A stretch of 64,000 bases of DNA, taken from Planctomycetota bacterium (GTDB lineage Bacteria > Planctomycetota > UBA8742 > UBA2392). The notes beneath the pieces are model-generated. The model did not search any database, was not told the DNA's origin, and saw nothing but the letters and a program-made list of their open reading frames with translations. Below are positions 45,201 through 53,080 of this stretch, piece by piece; position 1 is the first letter of the stretch, and every line of letters begins with the position of its first letter. The DNA lies in assembly GCA_020638675.1 (NCBI GenBank), contig JACKID010000003.1:310001-374000 (forward strand). The letters run 5' to 3'. A program made the position numbers and the translations under genes.

Positions 45201-46908
45201 GCAACTTGACGCCATACTGTTTCGCATACACATGCGCGCGGACAATTCCCGCCATCGAATGCAGGTCGGTGATTGCGAGCGCGCGCAGGCCCAGGTCCGC
45301 TGCCGTCTTGAACAGTTGCTCGGCCGTGCTGGCGCCGCGGAGGAAGCTGAAGTTGCTGAAGCAGACCAGCTCCGCGTATGGCGGCGCGGCGTTTGCCGCA
45401 CAGGCCTGTTGCCGCGTCACACCACAAGCGGAGAACGCTCGAAAGTCGTCGCGGAAACCTGCGAGTTCTTTCGGCACCCACCACGCGCCCGGAGTGAAAC
45501 TGACCCAGTGACGCGAGCCATCCGGCGCTTCGACGGTGAAGTGGTCCGTGGGCTCTTCAAGCGTCAGCCGCTCCGGTCCAAGTACGACGCGCATGGCACC
45601 GGCGTAGCGGCTGAAGTCCCACCAGGACGGCAACTCGTTCAGCTCGCCTTCGATTGACACATAGCGGCTGCGGTCGATTTGCTCGGGACGCCCCGGAATC
45701 GGTGAGCGATCTGCGCTCTGCTCTTTCGATTGAAACGGCACGTAGCGGAAGCTGTGCTTCGGGAGCGGATTGTCCGTCAGCACGGCACGGGCGACCGCGT
45801 CTCTGCCCAGCCGCCCGGTCAACTCATCCAGCAACCTCAGGAAGTCGCCGCTTGCCACCGCCTCGGGCTCGAACAGGTCGCGCTGCTGAAGTTGCAGTGG
45901 CTCGTGCGAAGGCACGACCAGCTCGAATGCCTCGAACCAGCGTTCCCCTCGATCCAGCTTGTCGAAGCGCGAGGTCAACAGCGTGGCCAGCCCCTTGGCG
46001 TCGGCCGTGGCCCGTGCTGTGTCTAGGCTGAACGTCAGGTCCTCACCGTCGGTACATACGAAGCACGCCTCGAGTCGCCGTGCGCCGGACGCCGCGGCAT
46101 TCAGCCGCTCGGACATGAACGTCGCGGCCTGGCGCAGGATGAACAGCAGTGACGTGTACTGGTTGGTCGGGCCAGTGAAGTCGAGTCGTTCGCGCACGTG
46201 CTCGATCGGCTTCCAGACTTCGAAGTCCTCATCCAGTTCGCCGCGCAACTGGCGCAAGCGGGTCACCAGCTCGTCGCCGAAGCGATGCGGCAGCGTGTTT
46301 TGCGGCAACACCAGCAGCTCGCCGATGCGCGTGACGCCGAGGTCACCGAGCTCTCGCTCCGTACGTGCATCCAGGCGCAGCGCCTGCAGAGGCAAGTCGG
46401 TGAATATCTCGTCGCCGTGGCCGGGCAGTGTGGTTGCAGCCTCGCGAGTCATGGCAAGGGTCAGCGCGGCCGTGGCGTTATCGGCGGTGGCCATGTGCGA
46501 CTCGAAGCCAAGCCGCCGCAGCCCGTCGGCCAGCTTCGCCATCAGCTCTTCTTCGCTGCCGTGCAGGCGTTCGCAGCCGGTGATTTCAAGCAGCAGCACG
46601 TTCGGCCGCCACAGGCGCACCTCGGGTGTAAAGGAGTAGGCGAAGGCGGCCAGCGATTCCAGCGAGCGAGCTTCGGCCTCGTCATCCTGGAACGCGACTT
46701 CGAGCTTGGGAAACAGGGCACGCGACTGGGCGAGCGTCATGCCCTCGCGGATGCCGGCACGCCACGCACTGCGGGTGACGCCGGTCAGCACCAGCGTGTT
46801 GCTGCGGCGGATAACGACCGCGAGCTCAGGCTCCGGTTGCGCGTCGAGGCTCCGCGTCAAGCGCTCGGTGCGGAACCACGGCAGCGCCACGCACAGCACC
46901 CGTGCCAT
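42211..46908 (-). CDS. imuB-dnaE2: ImuB-DnaE2 fusion: Y-family-like protein joined to error-prone DNA polymerase III alpha
   Basis: 1565 residues in one uninterrupted frame from ATG 46908 (GAGG 7 nt upstream). Residues 1-490 are a complete ImuB: MARVLCVALPWFRTERLTR start, no Y-family catalytic acids, a helix-hairpin region (DLGVTRIGELLVLP), a QQRDLF clamp-binding-type motif at 341-346, and the C-terminal segment GPERLTL...HWVSF. After about 20 linker residues a complete DnaE2 begins: PHP domain (YAELVCFSNFSFLRGAS, about 511), the catalytic PPDIDIDFEHERREE (about 876), RGSAANSSVCFCLGVTSVDP, and C-terminal helix-hairpin-helix and OB regions ending VEAVRSMDDMLPDTKEKVRR. These are normally two genes. 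The product would carry out translesion synthesis with ImuA and the sliding clamp. Confidence 0.93.
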   Translation of the reverse strand: MARVLCVALPWFRTERLTRSLDAQPEPELAVVIRRSNTLVLTGVTRSAWRAGIREGMTLAQSRALFPKLEVAFQDDEAEARSLESLAAFAYSFTPEVRLWRPNVLLLEITGCERLHGSEEELMAKLADGLRRLGFESHMATADNATAALTLAMTREAATTLPGHGDEIFTDLPLQALRLDARTERELGDLGVTRIGELLVLPQNTLPHRFGDELVTRLRQLRGELDEDFEVWKPIEHVRERLDFTGPTNQYTSLLFILRQAATFMSERLNAAASGARRLEACFVCTDGEDLTFSLDTARATADAKGLATLLTSRFDKLDRGERWFEAFELVVPSHEPLQLQQRDLFEPEAVASGDFLRLLDELTGRLGRDAVARAVLTDNPLPKHSFRYVPFQSKEQSADRSPIPGRPEQIDRSRYVSIEGELNELPSWWDFSRYAGAMRVVLGPERLTLEEPTDHFTVEAPDGSRHWVSFTPGAWWVPKELAGFRDDFRAFSACGVTRQQACAANAAPPYAELVCFSNFSFLRGASTAEQLFKTAADLGLRALAITDLHSMAGIVRAHVYAKQYGVKLLVGTRIPLIDGPDICLYAMNRKGYGHICRLLTKGKMAAEKGRCNLHLADVPEFSSDVHCVVLDADAAPTGTLAVLREVFGEHLSLAVSRHFEAADGVRAAALLEVARALQIPAVTVNDAHWHEETQKFVQDVQSCIREGITLDEAHGSVFQNAERRLKRPAEMAALFPDQGDLLARSVEIADACNFSMDELRYEYPDEVVPVGSTMQEYLEQETWAGAARRYPDGVPEKVRDVLKKELRLIDDLKYAAYFLTVYDIVKFARGRNILCQGRGSAANSSVCFCLGVTSVDPMRVNLVFERFLSRERNEPPDIDIDFEHERREEVLQYIYNKYGRHRTGITATTICYRTRSLVRDVGKACGLSLDQVERLSKSIQWWDNVEGLAGMLKDAGLDPQDSRVAMTMRTMEYLRDYPRHLSQHVGGFVITRGRLDELVPIENAAMEDRTVIEWNKDDIDALGILKVDCLSLGMLTACHKAFDLIRQAGGGELDFVGVFDSDPEGRGETAEAKAIYGMLHKADAIGTFQVESRAQMSMLPRLRPREFYDLVIEVAIVRPGPIQGGMVHPYLRRRNGEEAVEYPYEPLRQVLGKTFGVPLFQEQAMQIAVVAGGYSPGEADQLRRDMGGWRRTGSMEKHRKRLIEGMAAKGISADYAERVFQQISGFGEYGFPESHAASFALITYVTCYLKRFYPAALTAALVNSQPMGFYTISTLIRDAREHGVEVRPVDVNWSSKDCTLETDAPYPPASMDTAPPEWGKTGPAIRLGLRVIKGLSEEAALAIERARAEGGPFKSIPDLMRRVSTASPHRKWRRDLHLLAAGDAFRSLGLGRREALWEARGYSEAVPDLFRNLDPVEPAAVLPSMTDVQEVTSDYHSTGLSLRAHPVSFARDFLDAEGVTPAAALATMQHGDFVEVAGYSIAMQRPGTAAGITFVTLEDETGVANLVVYKDFMEANRKVLLGSKYVIAGGKLERQGDVIHVKVEAVRSMDDMLPDTKEKVRRFH

Positions 46909-47527
46909 GCTCGACCTCGATTCGTACCGGGCGGGGCATGCCGCCACGCGCCCGCAGTGTCGTTACTTCAATCAGACGGGGCCGGCCCGACGTCGCCTTG
47001 GCGAAGTAGGGACCGTCGGAAGGCACGCCTTCCACTTTCAGGCGCAACTCGCCCCAGCTTGCACGCCCGGCTTCCTTCTCACTGCGCAGCAGCAGCACGC
47101 ACTGTCCGGAGCGCTCGGCCGCGAGCTGCAGTCGCCGCAGTTCAACGTCGCGCAGATCAGGCAGCCATGAGTACGTTGCATCCAGGCTGGCGTTCTTGGC
47201 CAGCCGCTCCAGCGCCCAGAGGGCTTCCTTCTTCTCTTTGACGCGCACGACCAACAGGCGGCCGAGATCGACGCCGTGCAACGCCGCGCCGGGCGGGTGG
47301 AATGAGTCGTCGTGGTTCAGCAGCCCCACGCGACCCTTGACCGCCGCCAGCAAGCGCATGGCCAGCCACCAGCCGCCGTGGCCGGGCTCGGAGATGATCT
47401 CGGTTACCGCACCAACCGGCAGCCCGCCGCCCAGCTGCTCGTCGAGCGCGTCAATGCCAAGCGGCAGCCGGTCCTTTGAACGGCTTTCCAGCGTACGTGC
47501 AACTTTGACGAGGCGACTGTCCAGCAT
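46826..47527 (-). CDS. imuA: ImuA (RecA-like translesion cassette protein)
   Basis: 233 residues from ATG 47527. It is a RecA-fold relative with a degenerate nucleotide-binding loop (VGAVTEIISEPGHGGWWLA). Family features are the start region PLGIDALDEQLGGGLP, LDATYSWLPDLRDVELRRLQLAAE, VLLLRSEKEAGRASWGELRLKVE and the C-terminal RLIEVTTLRARGGMPRPVRIEVEHGTG. In characterised systems ImuA works with ImuB and DnaE2 in damage-induced mutagenesis. Its last ~28 codons overlap the start of the fusion gene by 83 bp in another frame, which is unusually long. Neither Gram-positive nor alphaproteobacterial LexA boxes are evident upstream. Confidence 0.85.
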   Translation of the reverse strand: MLDSRLVKVARTLESRSKDRLPLGIDALDEQLGGGLPVGAVTEIISEPGHGGWWLAMRLLAAVKGRVGLLNHDDSFHPPGAALHGVDLGRLLVVRVKEKKEALWALERLAKNASLDATYSWLPDLRDVELRRLQLAAERSGQCVLLLRSEKEAGRASWGELRLKVEGVPSDGPYFAKATSGRPRLIEVTTLRARGGMPRPVRIEVEHGTGAVRGAAVVPHRALDAEPRRATGA

Positions 47528-47708
47528 GACCAATCCCGGTTATCCACACAGTTTCCACGAAAGCGGAAGCCGCGCAAGCGGGATTGTACGAGGGAGTGCG
47601 ACAATGGTTTGCGCACGATCGCATAAGGAAGCCGGGATGCGGCTTCGGTTGACATGCACGCACTGCGCCCTATGAAAGCTAAGGCTTCTCCGGTGCGTTC
47701 TATCTGAC
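47528..47708. other. Divergent promoter region imuA / tauE-like gene
   Basis: 181 bp between divergent starts, expected to carry both promoters. It holds the inverted repeat described at 47583-47605 and nothing else I can support. Confidence 0.6.
47583..47605. promoter_or_regulatory. Candidate operator upstream of imuA
   Basis: The inverted repeat ATTGT-N13-ACAAT lies 55 bp upstream of the imuA start. The spacing is plausible for a dimeric repressor site, but the arms are only 5 bp, so chance is not excluded. Confidence 0.25.
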
Positions 47709-48584
47709 ATGACTGATTCCGGCCGATATCTTCCTCAGGACGAGACCATCGTGATCAAGCCGGTGCGCAAAGTGCCACTGGTGATTGGCGCGGGCATTGT
47801 CTCGTTCGCAAGCACGCTGCTGGGTATCGGCGGCGGCGCGCTGCTGGTGCCGTTGCTGGGCGCGTGGGGCGGCATGCGCCTGAAGCGAGGGGTAGCCACC
47901 AGCCTGGCCCTGATCACGGCCGTGGTTACCGTGGGGATGGTCGTGCAGGTTCTGACGAAGCCTGACGACATTCTCTGGATCGAGGTGGCCTTGCTGGTCG
48001 CCGGCGCGCTGGCCGGTGCACCGGTGGGTCGCTGGATGCTCCGGATTATTCCTCGCGCAATGTTCCGCTATGTGCTTGCCGTGTTCCTGGTGCTTGTCGC
48101 GATCCGGATGATGGGGCTGATTCCGCAGGCAACGCATCTGGTCGGGGATGCGCCCGACCACACCGACCCGAAGACAATCGCATTCATGCTGGTGACAGGC
48201 TTCGTGGCGGGGATGTCGTCCACACTGTTCGGTATCGGCGGCGGCATCGTGATCGTCCCGGCGCTGACGATCGGCTACAGCGATCTCTCCGCCAACTTTG
48301 CAATCGCGCGCGCGACCAGTCTTGTAGCGATTGTGCCCATCAGCGTGTGGGGGACGTATCTGCACGCGCACAAGGGCAACGTGGAGTTCCGGCGTCTGCC
48401 ACTTCTGCTGCCGCTGTCGCTGGTGTGCGCGATCGGCGGCGTGCTGGCGGCCAACGTGTTGCACGCTGACTACCTGACCACCGTGTTCGCGGTGCTGCTG
48501 GGCATCATGAGCGTGAAGCTGATCTTCGACGCGCGCGCCATCCAGCGCGAGAGCAAGTCCACCCGCGAGAAGCAGATTCAGTAG
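47709..48584 (+). CDS. TauE/SafE-family permease (sulfite exporter-like)
   Basis: 291 residues with about eight hydrophobic segments arranged as two repeats, each carrying the family glycine motif: STLLGIGGGALLVPLL near residue 40 and GMSSTLFGIGGGIVIVPAL near 170. Family members export sulfite, sulfoacetate or other organosulfur anions, though many are uncharacterised. It is convergent with the molybdopterin oxidoreductase gene with no bases between the two stop codons. That neighbour resembles sulfite-oxidising enzymes, which supports a sulfur role by context only. Confidence 0.85.
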   Translation: MTDSGRYLPQDETIVIKPVRKVPLVIGAGIVSFASTLLGIGGGALLVPLLGAWGGMRLKRGVATSLALITAVVTVGMVVQVLTKPDDILWIEVALLVAGALAGAPVGRWMLRIIPRAMFRYVLAVFLVLVAIRMMGLIPQATHLVGDAPDHTDPKTIAFMLVTGFVAGMSSTLFGIGGGIVIVPALTIGYSDLSANFAIARATSLVAIVPISVWGTYLHAHKGNVEFRRLPLLLPLSLVCAIGGVLAANVLHADYLTTVFAVLLGIMSVKLIFDARAIQRESKSTREKQIQ

Positions 48585-51422
48585 CTACTTCCAGACGGAA
48601 TCGTCCGGGTGCAGCGGGCGGTTCAGCCACGGGATGCGCTTCGGGTTGCCGTCCTTGCGCGGGCGGCACATGGCCTTCCATTCCTGATAGACGGCGTGGG
48701 CTTTGACCAGGTCGCTGAATACGTCGCCGTAGTTGTCGCCTGCATGGGCCGGCTCGACCACCACGTTCTGCAGCCAGCAGTTGGCGCCGGAAATCGGGTC
48801 CGGGTGGATGGGCGACGCGGCGTTCTGGTGCACGCCGCCTTCGGACCAGAACACACGCTGCGTGTCCGGGTCGTCGCTGGCAAACGGCTCGATGCCCTGC
48901 GCCCGCTTCATGCTGAACTTGCCACCCGTGTCTTCAATGCTGACCACGCTGGCAGACATGCGATTGCCGGCCGGGTCCTGCTTGCGACGCCAGCGGCCAA
49001 GGTGGTGGCTGCACGCGGCGACGCCAGGCTTTATGGCTTCCGTGGCCCAGACGCGATCGACGAAGTAGCCGATCTCCGTATTTACACGCACGAGATCGCC
49101 GCTGCGGAGCCCCCGCGACTTCATGTCGCTCGGGTGCATCCAGAGGGGGTTGTTGTTGCTGATCTCGTTCAGCCACTTGGCTGCGCCCGTGCGCGTGTGG
49201 ATCAGCGTCGGCAGGCGGAAGGTCGGCACCAGCACCATGCCGTTCGGCTTGGCGTAGGCGTGGTCTGGGTGGACGTGGCTCTTGATCCAGCCGGGCAGAG
49301 TTTGCTCCGGCCAGCCGAATTCTTTCATCGACTTGGACCAGATCTCCAGCTTGCGTGACGGCGTCGGCCAGCCGACGTAGCGCTCGCCGTTCACTTCGAC
49401 GCCGACGGCTTTGCCGTCCTTTTCGATCGTGCCGAACGGGTTTGGCGCGCCGCCTTCCGGCAGCGGCTTTGTGTGCTGGTTGTAAACGCGTTCGTGGACC
49501 CGGAACGCGCCGATCTTCTTCATGTAGTCCAGCGGCGAGAGTCCCTTTTCCTTCGCCGCCTCTGGCAGCCCTGGCACACGGTCAAAGATGTGGCTGTAGT
49601 ACTCGTCCACCGTGACCGGCCGGGAAGCGTCATTGGGACTCTCAAAGTGTTTGCGGATTCCTCGTTTTCCGTCCGCGTCGATCTGCCACGACAAGTCGAT
49701 CCAGAACTCGTCTTCTTCCCAGACTTCGCCCGGGTTGACCTCGTAGGTGCGGTTCACAGTCTTGCCCTCGCGCCGGGCAACTTCACGCAGCACCGGCTGG
49801 CGGAACGCGATCCACATGCCGGAGTCCACTTCGTAGCTGTTCAGGTCGTGGCGTTCGCTGGCGTGGCCCATCGGCAGTACGTAGTCGGCGAAGTAGGCCG
49901 TTTCATTCCACGTCGGCGTCAGCGCGACGTGGCAACCGACTCGGTTCTCATCGCGCAGCATCTCGATCCAGCTGAAGCCGTCCGGGTAGGTCCAGACCGG
50001 GTTGAATACGCGCGTGAAGTAGACGTCGAGCTTTTCGTCCCGCTCTTTCAGCAGATGCGGCAGGCACTGCGACATCTCGTACTGCGCCACGCCCCATTCG
50101 TCCGGGAACTGCAGGCTGTTCCAGAATTTCACGGCGGGCGGCTTGTCGAAGAAGTCCGGCTTGAACTTGTTCCAGCTCGACGGCATGGTCCCGCCGATTC
50201 CGCCGACGCTGCCGGTCATCACCACCAGCAGCTCCAATGTGCGCGCAACCTGCCAGCCGCCGAGGTTGCCGATGCTCGCGCTGCGCCAGGTGTGCGCGGC
50301 GAGGCGGCGATCGGCCTTGATGACGATCTCGTACAGCTGGTGAATCTGCTCGACGGGTACGCGAGCCTCTTCGGCCGCGCGTTCGGGTGTGAACTCTTTC
50401 CACTCATCAAGCAGCACGTCGACAAAGGTCTGCCACTCCTGCGGCTTGTCGGCGTGCTCTTCTGCCAGGAACTCGCGCCAGTTGGTCCAGTGTTTGAACT
50501 GGTCGTCCACATACGTGCCGTTCAGCAGCATCAGGCGTGCGATCGCCAGGAACACGGCCGCCTCGCTTCCCGGCTGGGTCGGGATCCAGAGGTCGGACAT
50601 GCTTGCGGTGTTGCTCAGTCGCGGGTCGAGCGTGACCAGCTTCGCGCCGGCCATGACGCCTTCCATGATGCGCTGAGCGTGCGGATTGAAGTAGTGCCCG
50701 CTTTCAAGGTGGGCGCTGACCAGCAGGATCACGCGGGCGTTGGCGTGGTCCGGGCTCGGGCGATCTGATTTCAGCCACAGTGAGTAGCCGTGGCGCGCGC
50801 CCGCGCTGCAGATGGTCGTGTGGCTGTTGTGGCCATCGATGCCCCAGCCCTTGAGCACGCGGTCCATGTAGCCTTCGTGCCCGGGGCGTCCGACGTGGTA
50901 CACGACGTTATTCTGCCGCCCTGCATCAAAGCTGGCGCCGATCTTGCCGCCGATGTCCTTGAGTGCCTGCTCCCACGTCACGCGCTCCCACTTGCCCTCG
51001 CCGCGTTTGCCGGCGCGCTTGAGCGGGTAGAGAATCCGGTCCGGATCATCCAGCTGGTTCTTGGTCGCCGGGCCCTTGGCGCAGTTGCGCCCGCGCGAGC
51101 CCGGGTGCAGCGGGTTGCCCTCGAACTTGCGGACGGTGTGGTTTTCCTTGTCGACGTACGCCAGCAGCCCACAGGCGCTTTCGCAGTTGAAGCAGGTCGT
51201 CGGCACGATGCTGTACTTGCGCTTCTTGAGTACCGGCCAAGCCTGCGGGTCCAGCTCTTCCCAGTCATCCCACTTCTCAAGCGGCGGAAAACTGTTGAGC
51301 GGAAACGGCGACGACTGAATGCCCGGCGCCATACGCTCAGGCGTGCCCTCGTCGGCCAGCGGCGGAATGATCCGCAGCGCTGTGGCGATCTTCTCAATGA
51401 AGCTGATCTTAGCCTTACCCAT
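48585..51422 (-). CDS. Molybdopterin-dependent oxidoreductase catalytic subunit (SoeA/PsrA-like)
   Basis: 945 residues. A [4Fe-4S] motif with C77, C80, C84 and C114 opens the protein, and C205 in HTTICSAGAR is the likely molybdenum ligand. The bis-MGD domains follow (SAHLESGHYFNPHAQRIMEG, LDPRLSNTASMSDLWIPTQPGSE) and a C-terminal dinucleotide-binding domain (LWMHPSDMKSRGLRSGDLVRVNT). No Tat signal is present, so the enzyme is predicted to stay in the cytoplasm, unlike most PsrA/DmsA enzymes but like SoeA sulfite dehydrogenase. A strong AGGAG precedes the start. The electron-transfer partner lies 7 bp upstream. Substrate unproven. Confidence 0.85.
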   Translation of the reverse strand: MGKAKISFIEKIATALRIIPPLADEGTPERMAPGIQSSPFPLNSFPPLEKWDDWEELDPQAWPVLKKRKYSIVPTTCFNCESACGLLAYVDKENHTVRKFEGNPLHPGSRGRNCAKGPATKNQLDDPDRILYPLKRAGKRGEGKWERVTWEQALKDIGGKIGASFDAGRQNNVVYHVGRPGHEGYMDRVLKGWGIDGHNSHTTICSAGARHGYSLWLKSDRPSPDHANARVILLVSAHLESGHYFNPHAQRIMEGVMAGAKLVTLDPRLSNTASMSDLWIPTQPGSEAAVFLAIARLMLLNGTYVDDQFKHWTNWREFLAEEHADKPQEWQTFVDVLLDEWKEFTPERAAEEARVPVEQIHQLYEIVIKADRRLAAHTWRSASIGNLGGWQVARTLELLVVMTGSVGGIGGTMPSSWNKFKPDFFDKPPAVKFWNSLQFPDEWGVAQYEMSQCLPHLLKERDEKLDVYFTRVFNPVWTYPDGFSWIEMLRDENRVGCHVALTPTWNETAYFADYVLPMGHASERHDLNSYEVDSGMWIAFRQPVLREVARREGKTVNRTYEVNPGEVWEEDEFWIDLSWQIDADGKRGIRKHFESPNDASRPVTVDEYYSHIFDRVPGLPEAAKEKGLSPLDYMKKIGAFRVHERVYNQHTKPLPEGGAPNPFGTIEKDGKAVGVEVNGERYVGWPTPSRKLEIWSKSMKEFGWPEQTLPGWIKSHVHPDHAYAKPNGMVLVPTFRLPTLIHTRTGAAKWLNEISNNNPLWMHPSDMKSRGLRSGDLVRVNTEIGYFVDRVWATEAIKPGVAACSHHLGRWRRKQDPAGNRMSASVVSIEDTGGKFSMKRAQGIEPFASDDPDTQRVFWSEGGVHQNAASPIHPDPISGANCWLQNVVVEPAHAGDNYGDVFSDLVKAHAVYQEWKAMCRPRKDGNPKRIPWLNRPLHPDDSVWK

Positions 51423-51429
51423 GGCGCTC

Positions 51430-53040
51430 CTAAGTGTTCGGCCGTTTCTGCGGGATGAACACCCACAGGTACTCCGTGATCGCCAGGCCGATCAGTATTG
51501 CCAGACTTGCTGAGAACGGCGCGTTCACGCCGAGCAGCAGCAGCGGCAGCACGCCGCCAATGCCGATCACGCCGAACCAGAACAGGCTGCCCGCGCGCCC
51601 GTGCTGCATGTCGTGCGCGGTTGCGGCGCTGTCTTCGTTCGGGTGTTTTCCCCAGATTTCGAACGCAATCACCGCCAGGTTGATCGCTGCAAATGCGAAC
51701 AGCCACCAGCGTACGTCGTGGCCCAGCAGCGCCAGCGCGGCGAACCCGACCAGTGGTGCGTGGTTGACCATGTGCAGCGGCAACCCGGGCGACTGCCAGA
51801 AATCGCGCCCTTTGCACTGGCCAAACAGGAACGCCGTGTAGCCCGCGCATGCCAACGCCGCGCCCGCCAACGGCCAGGCGAGCGCCTTAAAGAGGAAGGG
51901 AGAGTGTATGAACAGCCCGTTTGCCACCCAAAGCGTGGTCAGGCCGCCAGTTACGGTGATGATATACCCGCCGCGCACGAGCCAGCTTGTCCAGTGCGGG
52001 CGCAGCAACACGTAGATGAATCTCAGCGGCTGATCCAGGTCCTTGATCAGCAATCCGCCGGTGGCTGCGAGCAATACAAGCGACGCGATCGGCAGAGTGA
52101 TCTGGAACAGACTACCGGCCGTGTTCAGTGCAGGAACGCGCACGCCCAGCATCGGCAGGATGAACGCCAGCGCGCAGACCAGCGCAAGACCGGCTGAGGC
52201 CGCCTTCGTCACGACGTAGGCCGCGACTTCCCAGCCCCACTGGATGCCCTTGTCCGGCTGATCGTATGCGCGACGCACTTTCGTTGAGCCCGTGGCCTTT
52301 TCCATCTCGCGCAGCAGCCCGTCCAGCACGGGCTCCGGCGAATCGCTGCGTTCCGCGCGTGTTGCCTGCGCGCGGCGCACGATGCCGAGCAGGTCCGTCG
52401 CGTCGCCGTCTTTGCCTACGTTGTGGCCCACGCCACGAGTCTGGCCGGACCACATGGTGGATTCGGGCATGGCCGTCGCGGCCGGGTTGAGGCTGGCGAC
52501 GTCGCCGTCGATGTAGAACACGCTGGGCATGGTGCCCTTTTCGGGCTTGCGCTGGCCGACGTGTTCGCGGCTGGTCAGCTGGGCGACGTCTGACTTTGGG
52601 TCATCCAGGTCGCCGAAGTGAATGGCCTGTTCCGGGCAGATGTTGACGCAACTCGGGTTGAGGCCCTGATCGATGCGATGGGCGCAGAAGTTGCACTTGG
52701 CCGCGGTGTGCAGGTTCGGGTCGATGTAGATGGCGTCGTAGGGGCACGCCTGCGTACAGGATTTGCAGCCAATACATCGCCGCTGATCGAAATCGACGAT
52801 GCCGTCCTTGCGGCTGAACAGCGCGGTTGTCGGGCAGATCGTCACGCACGGGGCATCGACGCAGTGATTGCAGCGCGTCACCTGAAACTGCCGCGAAACG
52901 TTCGGGTACTCGCCGCGCTCGATGTACTTCACCCAGGTACGGTTCACGCCGATCGGCACCAGGTGCTCGGCCTTGCAGGCCACCGTGCAGGCGTGACAGC
53001 CGATGCAGACGCGGTTGTCGATGACGAAACCGTAGCGCAT
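51430..53040 (-). CDS. Fused FeS electron-transfer and NrfD-type membrane subunit
   Basis: 536 residues. The first ~190 are an NrfC/PsrB/DmsB-type ferredoxin with four cysteine clusters (CIGCHACTVACK; CNHCVDAPCVTICP; CIGCKSCTQACP; CNFCAHR...CVNICP), enough for four [4Fe-4S] centres. After a linker (about 190-290) come eight or so hydrophobic segments of an NrfD/PsrC-type quinone-binding subunit (LLIKDLDQPLRFIYVLLRPHWTSWL). Normally these are two proteins. It pairs with the molybdoenzyme 7 bp downstream to move electrons between substrate and the quinone pool. I start it at MRYGFVIDNR (53040); MIRG at 53052 is possible. Confidence 0.88.
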   Translation of the reverse strand: MRYGFVIDNRVCIGCHACTVACKAEHLVPIGVNRTWVKYIERGEYPNVSRQFQVTRCNHCVDAPCVTICPTTALFSRKDGIVDFDQRRCIGCKSCTQACPYDAIYIDPNLHTAAKCNFCAHRIDQGLNPSCVNICPEQAIHFGDLDDPKSDVAQLTSREHVGQRKPEKGTMPSVFYIDGDVASLNPAATAMPESTMWSGQTRGVGHNVGKDGDATDLLGIVRRAQATRAERSDSPEPVLDGLLREMEKATGSTKVRRAYDQPDKGIQWGWEVAAYVVTKAASAGLALVCALAFILPMLGVRVPALNTAGSLFQITLPIASLVLLAATGGLLIKDLDQPLRFIYVLLRPHWTSWLVRGGYIITVTGGLTTLWVANGLFIHSPFLFKALAWPLAGAALACAGYTAFLFGQCKGRDFWQSPGLPLHMVNHAPLVGFAALALLGHDVRWWLFAFAAINLAVIAFEIWGKHPNEDSAATAHDMQHGRAGSLFWFGVIGIGGVLPLLLLGVNAPFSASLAILIGLAITEYLWVFIPQKRPNT

Positions 53041-53080
53041 GCCGCGAATCATAACGGCGGGGCCACGGGCCGCCATAGCC

